64,000 nucleotides of DNA, from positions 17,240,857 through 17,304,856 of the forward strand of contig NC_065545.1 of the NCBI RefSeq assembly GCF_932294415.1. Reading direction: 5' to 3'. A model generated the notes under the pieces. That model saw nothing but the letters and a program-made list of their open reading frames with translations, did no database searches and was not told where the DNA came from. How positions within the stretch are numbered: the stretch's first letter is position 1; each line of letters begins with the position of its first letter. This stretch comes from Quercus robur. Lineage: Eukaryota; Streptophyta; Magnoliopsida; Fagales; Fagaceae. Positions 36,735 to 48,110 of the stretch are shown here, piece after piece. The translations under genes were made by a program, and so were the position numbers.

Positions 36735-38036
36735 TTGGCTTTGATGAATAAGAATAATGTACATCTTATCAATTCAAATGCAAAGTTTCATTGTGATATC
36801 TGCCCTCTTGCCAAACAAAAAAGGTTGCCCTTCAATACAAGTACACATATTTCCAATGAATGCTTTGATTTAATTCATTATGATTTGTGGGGACCTTTTT
36901 CTGTTTCCACCATTGATGGTTGTAGGTTTTTTTTAACCGTTGTAGATAATTGTTCAAGATGTACTTGGGTGTACTTGTTGAAACACAAGTCTCAAACTCA
37001 ATTCTTCTTAGAACAATTTTGTACAATGGTTGAAACTCAATTTGCAAGAAAGGTAAAATGTAGTAGAACAAATAATGGTACTGAGTTCATACTAAAAGGT
37101 TTTTTTGCTCAAAAAGGCATCTTGCATCAATTGAGTTGTGTTGAAACTTTACAACAAAATGTTGTTGTGGAGAGAAAACATCAACATATCTTGAATGTTG
37201 CAAGAGTACTCAAATTTCAATCTAATTTGCCTTTGCATCTCTGGGGTTATTGCATCCTCACTACTGTGTACTTAATAAACAAAATTCTATCTTCAATTTT
37301 GAATCATAAAACTCCTTATGAGGTTCTTTTTGGTCATCTTCCTACCTATTCTCACTTGAAGGTTTTTGGATGCCTTTGTTATGCCTCAACTCTTTCTCAT
37401 AATAAGACTAAATTTGATCCAAGAGCTAAGAAATGTGTTTTTCTAGGATACCCTTTTGGGGTTAAAGGATATAAGGTTTTTGATTTGTCAACCAATCCTG
37501 TTTTTAATCCCAGAGATGTTGTTTTTCATGAAGATATTTTTCCTTATGTCAATGGTGCATCTGATTTTACTGATCCTTTTATTATTGGTTCTGAGGTTAT
37601 TGCTAATTCCCCCAATGACAGCATTATAGACTCATTTGTTACTCCCATTAGCATTCTGGAAGCTCCTATTCAATCTCATAATCCATTTCTTTCTCCTTCT
37701 GCATTGCATTCTTCTGCATCTGATACTGTCAGAACTAGTTCTATGACCAATGAGATCACCATGTCTCCTTCCTTATCTGTTACTCCTCCTATACACACTC
37801 CACCTTCTACCTCTCTACCTTTTACTACCCTACCACACACCAGAAAATCCACTAGGGTTTACAAAGCACCTACCTATCTGCAAGACTATGATTGCAATTC
37901 AACTGCAACAGTTCCTACTCCAGGTTCACCATATGATATGGCTGATTTCTTGACATATACTCATCTCAACCCTCCATATCAGTCTTATCTTATGACTATC
38001 AGTGCCTGTCATCAAGAATTTGTTTCATTTTCCTAA
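36735..38036 (+). pseudogene. Copia integrase
   Basis: The zinc-binding HHCC part spans from HARLGHL (in the preceding frame, about 36,700) to [16 protein letters not shown]. The catalytic core follows: first Asp in [10 protein letters not shown]; the second Asp position reads [10 protein letters not shown], where the family has S-D-N-G-T-E-F, so the catalytic Asp appears replaced by Asn; Glu in [16 protein letters not shown]. The C-terminal region has [20 protein letters not shown] and [18 protein letters not shown]. The 433-codon frame is open, but the Asp-to-Asn change predicts no activity. Confidence 0.85.
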
Positions 38037-38063
38037 GCTGTTTAGATTCTTGTTTAGAAAGAG

Positions 38064-38645
38064 GCAATGGATAAGGAGATACAAGCATTGGAAAAAATTG
38101 GCACTTAGGTTCTTACTCCTCTTCTTGCTGTGAAGAAACCCATTGGTTGTTAATGGGCGTACAAGGTGAAGTTGAATTCTGATGGTAGTATTGAAAGGTA
38201 CAAGGCAAGGCTAGTGGCAAAGGGTTATACATAAAGAGAAGGGCTTGATTTCTTGGAAACCTTCTCACCTATTGCCAAGACTGTTTCTATAAGAGTTTTA
38301 CTTACCCTTGCTTCTGCCAAAGGCTGGCCTTTCCACCAACTTGATATTAACAATGCTTTTCTTCATGGAGACTTAAATGAAGAAGTTTACATGAGCTTAC
38401 CCCTTAGTTTTCATAGTAAGGGGGAGTCCTCAACATCCATTTCTTCTACTCCTTTAGTTTGTAAGCTTGTTAAATCACTCTATAGGTTGAAGCAGGCATC
38501 AAGGCAATGGAATGCTAAGTTTTCTACCACCATTTTACTACTTGGTTTTACATAGTCAGAAGTTGATCATTCTTTATTTGTTCATTCTAATGGAGACTTG
38601 TTCACTGCATTGTTGGTATATGTGGATGACATGGTCATTACAAGT
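38064..38645 (+). pseudogene. Copia reverse transcriptase, 5' part
   Basis: Broken frames give [72 protein letters not shown] and the catalytic VYVDDMVITS. Stops TAG, TAA and TAA/TAG replace sense codons at about 38,107, 38,150, 38,232 and 38,555. A solo LTR interrupts the frame after 38,645. Confidence 0.85.
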
Positions 38646-39635
38646 TGATAAACCAAGAATGTATTGACCTATTTGGTAAATTAACCAATTAATTAGCCAA
38701 GTGAATTAATTAGGTTCAATTACATGCAATAAGCGTGATAGTACAAATAAATCACCAACTAAGTTAAATGCAGCGGAAAATAAATTTGACACAAGTGATT
38801 TGTTTATGAATGGGGAAAACCACCGAGACAAAACCCCACCGAGTGAATTTAAGATCACCACTCCCGAAAATCCACTATTATCAAAATAAGCGATTACAAG
38901 TAAAAGGAATCCTAGTACCTAATACCATCCTACAATTGAACCCATACCCCAATACACAATTGGACTTGTAATGTAGTGACAATCTCTCCTTTCAATGCAC
39001 AGCTCCCAGTATATGACTAGCCAATCGATACACCGATCCAAGTACATGACTAACACACCAACTTGAGAAAAATGTTGGCTGCGAAGTTCTTCAGTTCATT
39101 CAGATGATGAAGATCAAGAAGCTCCTTGGTTACAAAACCCTCGATGCACAAACGCAGCAACTTCTACAAGCAAGATGATGAACTAGGGCAATTGTCTCTG
39201 GTCACAATGTGAGTGAATAATCACTTTGCATCAAGTTGCATCACCTTGAATCACTTTTGACGGCCCTTAAAATAATCATTATATATGTCTAGGGTTGTGA
39301 GAAAAGAAACCCTACACAAATAACTTGGATATGCGTGAAAAACAGATCTAAAAATCTGAATTTCGTAATTCTCGATAAATATAGCTTTTGTCGAGAGCTG
39401 TCGAGAATTCTTATTAAACCTTGATAGATATTATCTGTCGAGCTTTAATGAACAACACTTTTTCACTTGTTTCTTGGACAGATTTGCATGGCTTTAATAC
39501 TAGACTTAAACTCTTGTTCCTTGAAGTACTAAATCCATCCTAGATCTACCCAATTACAAGTAAAGTGTGTTTTGTCAAAGAATTAGCCAATTTACAATAA
39601 CATATGTTCTAACAAGTTCCACCTATGTCCTAACA
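38646..39635 (-). mobile_element. 990-bp solo LTR inside reverse transcriptase
   Basis: On the minus strand it begins TGTTAGGACATAGGTGGAAC and ends TTGGTTTATCA (TG...CA). Flanking pentamers are CAAGT (38,641-38,645) and TAGGT (39,636-39,640); both differ by one transition from CAGGT, the sequence expected if the intact codons were T-G-N-D. No second LTR or internal region was seen. Confidence 0.72.
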
Positions 39636-39640
39636 TAGGT

Positions 39641-40627
39641 AATGATATAGCCAATTTACAGTAAAAACTGTTTTAGACCAGAAATTTGGCATTAAAGATC
39701 TTGGTTACCTTAAATACTTCCTAGGTTTAGAAATTGCTAGAAGTGATAAGGGTATTAGCTTAAACCAAAGAAAGTATGCACTTGAGGTACTTAAAGAGGC
39801 AAGGATGATTGGGTGCAAACCTGCCAAAACACCTATGGAGCAGCAGTTAAAATTATCAAAGAGTGATGGAGAATTGCTTAAGGACTCGGGTCAGTTTAGG
39901 AGATTGATAGGGAAATTGATGTACCTAACTCTTAGTAGGCCTGACATCACTTATGCTGTTCATAGACTTAGTCAATTCTTATCACAGCCTAGAGTGCCAC
40001 ATATGAAGGCAACTACCAAAATTTTACAATACCTCAAAGGAACACTAGGACAAGGAGTCTTCTTCCCTGTGGACTCTGATTTGCAACTTAAAACCTATTG
40101 TGATGTAGATTGGGCAGGCTGCCTTCATACCAGAAAATCACTCACTGGTTATTGTGTTTTTCTTGGTAATGCTTTGGTTTCTTGGAGATCAAAGAAACAG
40201 ATTGTGGTGTCTAGATCTTCTGCAAAAGCAGAATATAGATCCATGGCTTCAACCACATGTAAGGTAACTTGGTTGTTGTACTTGCTAAAGGATCTCCATG
40301 TCTCACATGACAAACCAGTCCTAATGTACTGTGATAACTAGGCTGCTTTGCATATATATATACTAATTCAGTCTTCCATGAAAAATCCAAGCATATTGAG
40401 GCAGATTGTCATATTGTGAGGAATAGAGTTCTAGATGGAACAATCAAGACTTTTCATGTGACTTCTAGGAATCAATTGGCAAATATTTTTACTAAAGCTC
40501 TTGGAGTGGATAATTTTCTAAGGTTACTGAGAAGGTTAGGAGTTATTAATATCTTTGCTCAAAACATTCAATATCCTGAGTACTCATCACAGAATCAAGA
40601 AGCAAGAGCTTTGCTCTTGAGGGGGAG
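39641..40627 (+). pseudogene. Copia reverse transcriptase 3' part and RNase H
   Basis: Continues the polymerase: NDIANL, one frameshift, then KFGIKDLGYLKYFLGLEIAR, MIGCKPAKTPMEQQLKLS, RRLIGKLMYLTLSRPDITYA. The RNase H domain follows: TYCDVDWAGCLHTRKSLTGY, VSRSSAKAEYRSMASTTCKV, and after a TAG at 40,339 HVTSRNQLANIFTKAL. It ends at the polypurine tract. Confidence 0.88.
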
Positions 40628-41077
40628 TGTTGAAAGCAAGAAAGAGTGCACTCAAGACAAGAACAAGCCTAAAACTAGAGTTGGAGAATAGTGCAGTGAT
40701 CAAACAACTAAAACACAGAGTGACTAGGTTAGTGCAAAGCTACTAGAATTGATTGAAGTAGTTCCTTACTATGAACAGTTCATTCACACGTATGAAGAAG
40801 CACTGCCACATGGATAGAAGAAGCAGTTACAGATTTTTGGTCAATGTACACGTGGTCTAATAGATAGGATAATTTGTAACAGATTTTCCCTCCAATTGCG
40901 AAGTTAGTTACTTTCATTATTTGCTTAGATTGTATATAAATAGGAGTAGTGATGTAATTCATTCATTCATTGTATTCTTTTCTTCAATCAATAAGATCAG
41001 AAGTTCTATTTACAGAGAGGGTTCTAGAATTTCACATAATGTAATACATTCCTTTCATTTCATAAAGAACAACTTAC

Positions 41078-41149
41078 TGAGGATGACTGGCGTCCCACTG
41101 CTGTTGGCGGGGGGTGGGGGCGGTAAAGCAAAACCCGAAGACATTCTGA
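41078..41149 (-). other. Start-codon exon of kinase copy B (72 bp)
   Basis: Bounded by TTTCAG and GTAAGTTG on the minus strand, at the same place as the 33-bp exons of copies A and C. The ATG (41,144) sits at the same offset as in those copies. This copy has an extra GC-rich C-run (about 41,098-41,125) encoding Pro residues, making it 72 bp. Confidence 0.6.
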
Positions 41150-41255
41150 CTGAAACAAGGTTAGAAATGGTTAAGGTAGAAAGATGAGTAGTCATGCTTG
41201 ATTAAGAAAAGCTCCAGTTAGGCTTTATTACATGAATTCGGTCGCTTCTTTGTGC

Positions 41256-41302
<47 letters not shown>

Positions 41303-41925
41303 GTGAATAAAGACATTGTTTTACATGAAATCTTCAATTTTTGCTTCTAAATTATTTTTATTAGCTTGTAACCCCATGTATTTCATGAATACACTTAAAG
41401 ATATACAATAAGATGCATAATATAATTCCTATATATATAATTTAAATACTATTAATAATCATTTTTATATTTTTTACGTTTCATATATTCTAGAATTTTT
41501 TATTTTTGTACTTAATAACACACTTGGATGAATATTTATGATGTGGTCTCATATTTAATTCTAAAATTAAGAAATAAAACTCTTTAAGAATAAATAATTT
41601 AGGACATAGCGCAAAATTAAACTCTAATTTGGAATTCTAATTTGAGTTTCTCTCAATACTTCACTTATTATATATATATATATAGATTCGTATATTAAAT
41701 AGTATAATATTTTTAAAACCCTATATATATAACAAACAATGAACATTCTAATACCTTTATTAATTATAAGATTTATATTAGTAAAAAAAAAAAATAGATA
41801 ACAAATTAAACGGTGAGTACAAATGCTAGTTATAATATATTTGTACATATATTTGTGTTAGAACCCTATTGTCTCTCCTTTGTATGTGTTTCTCAATTCT
41901 CAAAGAATTCTAACAGTATGGTGTC
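41150..41925. other. Upstream region of kinase copy B
   Basis: Matches the intron regions upstream of copies A and C in patches. It contains a (TA)n run at 41,261-41,287 followed by poly-T, and a copy of the degenerate TAGCTTGTAACCCC motif at 41,362. No gene. Confidence 0.5.
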
Positions 41926-44900
41926 TGTAGGGACACAAAATCTTTAACGGCCCAGCAACGATGTTGGGCTCGCGCACGGAAAGTCCCTCACAATAATATT
42001 TGTAGAGAGTGGGCTTGAAAGGCCAGCGTTGGATCACAGGGCGACATTTCGGGCCGGACCATAGTTGAACCAGTATGAGAACGAGCTTTGGGCTGGATAT
42101 TCAGGCCCATCAATCTTGTATCTAGGAGGATTCGGCTCCTCGGATCATGTCCGAGGAGCGATGGTGTTGTCCCCGGTTACCCGTCGAAGGGTTTTTACGT
42201 GGTGTCCGGCGTGTATTATCCAGACATTCTCTTTTCTCAAGTCTTTCTCCAGAAGCTAGAAGGGAGCCCTCTCTTTGGTCACATAACATTCCCTTTTATA
42301 CTAGCCTACGTTCGTCGTCCTTCGTCCACGTGTAGGGTCGATCTTTCCAGGGCAGATATCTGTCCCATCAGTCTAATCCCTGAATTGTGGGAGATGGTCC
42401 ATAAAGCCTAAAAATCCGGCTCTGTTTGGGGCGGTGTCATGTCAATGAAGGGTATTAAGGACTATTTCCGTGAGATATTTTCTGAACTTTCAAATTGGCC
42501 TGTATCCCATTCTCGTCAATGGGGTTCTGGGCTTTCCGAGGACGGAGCGGTCCTCGGACGTATCTTTGAACCACATCGGGCTCATTATTTTTGGGCTTGG
42601 GCCCTGGCCTCCTTTAGTTTGGGGGCCTGTGGACTCCCTATAAGCGAGCGAGCCGGGCCCATAGACTATTGGGCCCCACAATAGCCCCTCAAAACCCTGC
42701 TGTCCAACGTCTTGGTTGGAAAGGTGGGTTTTGGTGATTCCGAGCCTTGACTGCGGCTCATTTAATTCGGCCCTTGATCAACGTTGGTGACTCTTCACCT
42801 ACACGAGGAATGCGCCGATCTACGAGCCGTTTTTCCTGGATTTACGTACGTTGCCGTTATGCCGCGTGGTTATCTGCAACGTGCCTTTAATCTCTTACCA
42901 TTTACGAGACCTTCCAGATGTAACGGTTACTGATGGTGTGGGAGAACGAAGCGGCGCGTTATACTCTGGATTTCCCTGGGGATCTGAATGTGTCACATAC
43001 CCTCTTCTTCGTCCCCTATATAAAGAGAGGAGACAGAGGGTGACCTTTTCATATCTGAATCCCTCACGTTCTTCCCAGAATCCACTTCCTCCATCCGGTT
43101 ACTCCCTATTCAATAGTACTTATCTCATAGTAATCCCTCATGAACAAATCCTTCCTTTCCCAGAAACGCCATGTTCCAACAAAACTCGAGATGGCTCGGT
43201 CGGGGCAAGGATGGCGGAGGCTTAAGATTTGCCTCCCCATTCTTTTAGCCAAAATCCGAAGCAGGGACTCGTCACACCCCGTTTCTGGTGTGACTGAGTC
43301 GAAAACCTCCCTTGTCATCTCCATCTGCTCTCTCATGAGCATACCTAATAAGGCTCCCCTTCTCCCTCTTTTGTTCCTTTTACTTTCTTTTCATTGCTTC
43401 CCTCTTCTTCTCCTCCTTCCCGCTCATGTCCTCCATCTTCTTTTTCCCTTGCATTCTTCAGTGACAAGAGCTTGCTGAAGTGCTTCCATGTCTTCCAATT
43501 CTTCTTCCTTCTCCTTCATTATTTTTGTATAAGGATCTTCTCCTGTTATGAGCAGTACTGAGGCATAGATTTCAGAAAGACTTTGAAGGCGAATTCAGAA
43601 GACACCCGATGGTTTACTTACTTGTGTCACGGATGTTGTTACTGTTTTAGCAGTTCATTTTTTTTTGTAGAGGCTCGTTTAAGCCCTTCCTTGTACATTG
43701 TAACAATTTTTTTATATTAATAAAAGTTATTGTTATTCTATTTCTTATGTCTTGTTTATATATTTTAAAAAATGTGAAAGCGCTGCTCGGCATAATAGTA
43801 TAGCATTTCAATCAATAATAACTAAGGCCAAAGTAATCGTTGATAAAAAGATGCCACGATGACTTTAACAAAATTATTATTCAACATAACAATCCGACCA
43901 GTGAGGAATGAGACTTATCTTAAAATTAGCCGTGATGGGTATTGAATGCTTCGATAAGATGCAAGAAGTAGCTATCCGAGGACGCGTTACCCACTGGATG
44001 AATGGCCTCTTTAGGTTGACGATCATTAGGTTGTTCTGCCATTTTCATGATACGCGAGACTTAACCCTTTCCAGTATTTAAGCCGAGAAATTTTTTCATT
44101 CGGGCAATTGATTTCCCAAGAAGCCTGAGTCCGAGGACTTTGCAAAACCTGGGTTTTGTTCAAGACTTATGCGTTTTATCTTATGTACTTGACTTTTTCC
44201 CTTTAGGCTTGAGTCCGAGACTTGGGTCTTTATCGGTACTAGGTTTTCCCTTTTAGCTTGGGTCCGAGGACCATGCAAGCCTTAGGTTCTGTCCAAGACC
44301 ATCGTCTGCATTAGTACTCGGTTTTCCCTTTTAGCCTGAATCCGAGGACCATGCAAGCCTTAGGTTCTGTCCGAGACCAATGTCTGCATCAGTACTCGGT
44401 TTTCCCTTTTAGCTTGAGTCCGAAGACCATGCAAGCCTTAGGTTCTGTCCGAGACCAATGTCTGCATCAGTACTCGGTTTTCCCTTTTAGCTTGAGTCCG
44501 AGGACCATGCAAGCCTTAGGTTCTGTCCGAGACCAATGTCTGCATCAGTACTCGGTTTTCCCTTTTAGCTTGAGTCCGAGGACCATGCAAGCCTTAGGTT
44601 CTGTCCGAGACCAAGGTCTGCATCAGTACTTGGTTTTCCCTTTCATTAGGCATTCCCCGAGGTGCCGAACAGGGTGTCCTTGGGCCTCCACGCAAAGCGG
44701 GCCTGGGCCGCGAATTCAATGGACCCGCAGATTAAGAGATATTTCTGCAACCTCTGGCCATGCGGTACTTCACTGACGCCCCAAGGATTGAGGCGCGCAT
44801 TTACGAGGCCCCTTGAGTCTCTTAGTTGCAGTTGACGTTGGAAGTTGAGCCAAGACCACTTTGTCTGTAGTGCTCCTTGGGACGCCGCGTGAGTTGACTG

Positions 44901-46720
44901 CCATCATCTTGTCTTTTCAAATAAATAGGAGGGAGAAAAGGTTGCTTTATATACACCCCTCCTTTTGGTCTTCTCTTACATCACGCCTCCCATACCCAGA
45001 GTCCTCCTTTCTTGGCATAACATGTTGAAAGCGAGGGTTGGGAAGAAAGAACTTTGTCCGCCGCAGAAGCGCCGTGTCTCCATGAGGTTTGTAACAGTAA
45101 GGTATGGGCACAGGAAGCACAAGTTCAGGAGAGTACTCCATCTCCGCCGAGGGGGAACGACGTCTCTCCCTCTTTTAGTCAAAATCCGAAGCAGGCTCTG
45201 TCCATGCCAGCACTTTGGTATGTCAGAAGAAAGATTCTCCGCCATCAGCGCCTCTGCTTAGCAGCAGGCGAATATTTAGAGAAAGCCCCTCAGTTTCCCA
45301 CTCCCTGCACCTTTTCTTTAGCGGTGCCAGGCTCAAGTTGGGTTTCTTTGGCTGCCTGAGTTATGGGCATGTAGGAGCGCGGGGGAAGAATAAGGTCTCG
45401 GAGCTGTAGCCAACCTTTCCTCCGACATACCTCCTCGGCTTTCTCCAGCTTTCTTGTATTTTTCTTTTTCTTGCTTATGTAGTAAGCTTCGACGTAGGCT
45501 GATTCCAGCTTTTCATTATACGCTGTACTATCTCTTCTTCGTAATAAGAATGGAAATTTCTTTACTTGTTTTGAGCACTGTTTCTTTGACAACACTGTTT
45601 CTTGAATGGGTGTGCCCGAGATATCAGTTGGATATTCTGTGATAAGCGCGTGAATATCGTCCAAGGCTGATGATTTCTAAGCAATCCATCTGAGCAATCG
45701 ACTGGAATATCGTTTTCTCTATACTGATTTATTTTTCGAAGGTCAGCCCCTAGGCCAGGGAGGGAGGAGTTGGCTCGAGGCCGCAAGCCCCTAGAGCTGT
45801 CCGCTCCGTTGGCAGTGCAAGGCGTAGCCCCTAGACGAAGCCTACGGCGGAGCAACAACTGCACGTCGCCGGAGATGAGAAAAACTCGTGAATCTCTGTT
45901 TGCGAGAGGGCTGACTCATGTGCCACTCGTGCCAACGCGCAAGCCTTCCCACAGACGGCGCCAATTGTAGGGACACAAAATCTTTAACGGCCCAGCAACG
46001 ATGTTGGGCTCGCGCACGGAAAGTCCCTCACAATAATATTTGTAGAGAGTGGGCTTGAAAGGCCAGCGTTGGATCACAGGGCGACATTTCGGGCCGGACC
46101 ATAGTTGAACCAGTATGAGAACGAGCTTTGGGCTGGATATTCAGGCCCATCAATCTTGTATCTAGGAGGATTCGGCTCCTCGGATCATGTCCGAGGAGCG
46201 ATGGTGCTGTCCCCGGTTACCCGTCGGAGGGTTTTTACGTGGTGTCCGGCGTGTATTATCCAGACATTCTCTTTCCTCAAGTCTTTCTCCAGAAGCTAGA
46301 AGGGAGCCCTCTCTTTGGTCACATAACATTCCCTTTTATACTAGCCTACGTTCGTCGTCCTTCGTCCACGTGTAGGGTCGATCTTTCCAGGGCAGATATC
46401 TGTCCCATCAGTCTAATCCCTGAATTGTGGGAGATGGTCCATAAAGCCTAAAAATCCGGCTCTGTTTGGGGCGGTGTCATGTCAATGAAGGGTATTAAGG
46501 ACTATTTCCGTGAGATATTTTCTGAACTTTCAAATTGGCCTGTATCCCATTCTCGTCAATGGGGTTCTGGGCTTTCCGAGGACGGAGCGGTCCTCGGACG
46601 TATCTTTGAACCACATCGGGCTCATTATTTTTGGGCTTGGGCCCTGGCCTCCTTTAGTTTGGGGGCTTGTGGACTCCCTATAAGCGAGCGAGCCGGGCCC
46701 ATAGACTATTGGGCCCCACA
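41926..46720 (-). mobile_element. Large-LTR non-coding retrotransposon (LARD-like)
   Basis: LTRs of 755 bp at 41,926-42,680 and 45,966-46,720; I noticed only about four substitutions between them. Target duplications GTGTC lie at 41,921-41,925 and 46,721-46,725. On the minus strand the LTR runs TGTGGGGCCC...CCCTACA and is followed by ATTGGCGCCGTCTGTGGGAA, a primer-site region common in plant Gypsy-type elements; a GTTTTGAGGGGCTATT polypurine tract precedes the other LTR. The 3.3-kb interior has no gag or pol, so it must rely on proteins from another element. Confidence 0.9.
44201..44644. repeat. 78-bp tandem repeat inside the LARD
   Basis: About five to six copies of a 78-bp unit containing CCGAGGACCATGCAAGCC, TTAGGTTCTGTCCGAGACCA and CAGTACTCGGTTTTCCC. 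The left copies are more diverged. Since 78 is a multiple of three, the unit reads as a 26-residue repeat in one plus-strand frame, but this is opposite to the element's direction and probably not a gene. Confidence 0.92.
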
Positions 46721-46725
46721 GTGTC

Positions 46726-48110
46726 AATTAGGTGATTATACTTACGATATTGAGACACGGTAGAAGGCTCAGCAGCACAGATTTTCCCTCAATTTTGACA
46801 TGAACTCCCTCTAACATACTTAAATTTACATCATTTATATATACAATAAACATTGAACATTCTAATACCCTAATAATAACATTTTTATTAGTAAAAAAAT
46901 TAAAATAAATTATAAAAATTAGTAATAACAGAAAACAAATTAAAATGTGTATATATATATATATATATAAATGATGTAAATTTAAGTATGTTAGAGCTTG
47001 TATAAAAAATAAAAATAAAAATAAAAAGTATGTTAGAGCTCTGTTTGTTTCGGCAATAATGTTTTTTAAAAAATGAGTCATTTTCTAAGAAATATTTTCT
47101 ATAAATCTATCTCATTTTCCTATGTTTAGTAGCAACCTTAAATGGGTTGAAAAATAATCTCTTAGTTTCTCTTATTTTGCTTGATGTGAAAAAAAGTTGT
47201 TTTCCAAATAATTTTAGTGGAAAACAATCTCTAAAAATAAGCCATACTTTTTTGTTAACTAAAGATATATAGTTTTCATTTTACTCATTTTTTTTAATGC
47301 TACCAAATACTAGAAATACGAAAAACTATCTTTACATAAAATTTTCCATTAGTTCATATTGTTTGGCCGATACGAATCAATATTACATATCATATTGTAA
47401 GAAACTTTTTTTTTGCTAAACATCATATTGCAAGAAACTTACATGTGAATGTTGTTATATACAATATACTTAATAAAATATAGCTAGTTATAAAATTATA
47501 AAAAAATAAAAATAAAAAATAAAAGAAGAAGAAGCTAGTTATAATATATTTGTGTTATAATCTCTCTTTTGAGTCTTTTTTTTTTTTTTTTTTCCTCAAT
47601 TTTCTAAGAATTCTAACGGTACGTGATGTCTATCCCTTTTAATATCACAGGTGATTATACTTACGATATTGAGGTTACCACTTGGGTTCTTGCTCCAGAA
47701 CTTTGGCCCCGAGACACGGCAGAAAGCTAGGCAGCACCAAACTTCACTCTTATATCTTGACCTGAATATAATAAAATGCTTCATACAAAATTGTTGGAAG
47801 AAGGCTGCGAGGAGATCTTATATATTGCTAACAGGCATACCATAGATTTACGCTAGGAAATTTCTTCACCGTGTGGAAATTCTAGCTAACCATCTAAAAT
47901 TTATTCTAATTATTCAAATATAGTGCATGTGCTAGACAGTTTCTTTTTCTTTTCTTCTTTTTTTTATCCCTTTCTTTTAGGAACAGCTAGGGAAGAAAGT
48001 GCTAGACAGTTTCTTAACCGAGATAGCTAACCATTTAATATCAATTTGACTTTGAATTCCATATTATTACTTCACATGGTAGAGGACAGCACACTAGTTT
48101 AGACTTTAGA
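46726..48110 (-). other. Upstream region of copy B and partial duplicate block D
   Basis: 46,726-46,800 continues copy B (putative 5' exon with GTAAGT donor at 46,733-46,738). From about 46,840 another copy of the upstream region follows, with its own putative 5' exon at 47,761-47,665 (97 bp) but no kinase exon in between. A (TA)n run lies at 46,950-46,969. At 47,980-48,013 a 34-bp segment is inverted relative to copies A and C. Confidence 0.65.

Larger units (their letters stand above)
32073..41036 (+). mobile_element. Ty1/Copia LTR retrotransposon, full length, inactivated
   Basis: LTRs 32,073-32,801 (402 bp after removing a nested TRIM and its target duplication) and 40,628-41,036 (409 bp). 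Ends are TG...CA, and target duplications TAATG lie at 32,068-32,072 and 41,037-41,041. The primer site TGGTATCAGAGC (initiator tRNA-Met type) follows the left LTR directly, and a TTGAGGGGGAG polypurine tract precedes the right LTR. Order gag-protease-integrase-RT-RNase H, so Copia. Many stops and three nested insertions disable it. It interrupts kinase copy B in opposite orientation. Confidence 0.95.

Noticed and set aside
42065-42684. Open frames in the 755-bp LTR as genes (present twice, also at 46,105-46,763)
   Set aside because: They are duplicated because the LTR is duplicated; no recognisable domain and no consistent codon pattern.
44201-44644. CRISPR-like array
   Set aside because: Units are contiguous 78-bp tandem repeats without unique spacers, in a plant nuclear sequence.
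44351-44776. Plus-strand repeat protein of 26-residue units
   Set aside because: Produced by a 78-bp tandem repeat in a non-coding retroelement; no start context, no homology, and antisense to the element.
45562-45864. Gag start of the LARD on the minus strand
   Set aside because: Position after the primer site is right, but translation has no Gag or zinc-knuckle features and stops quickly.
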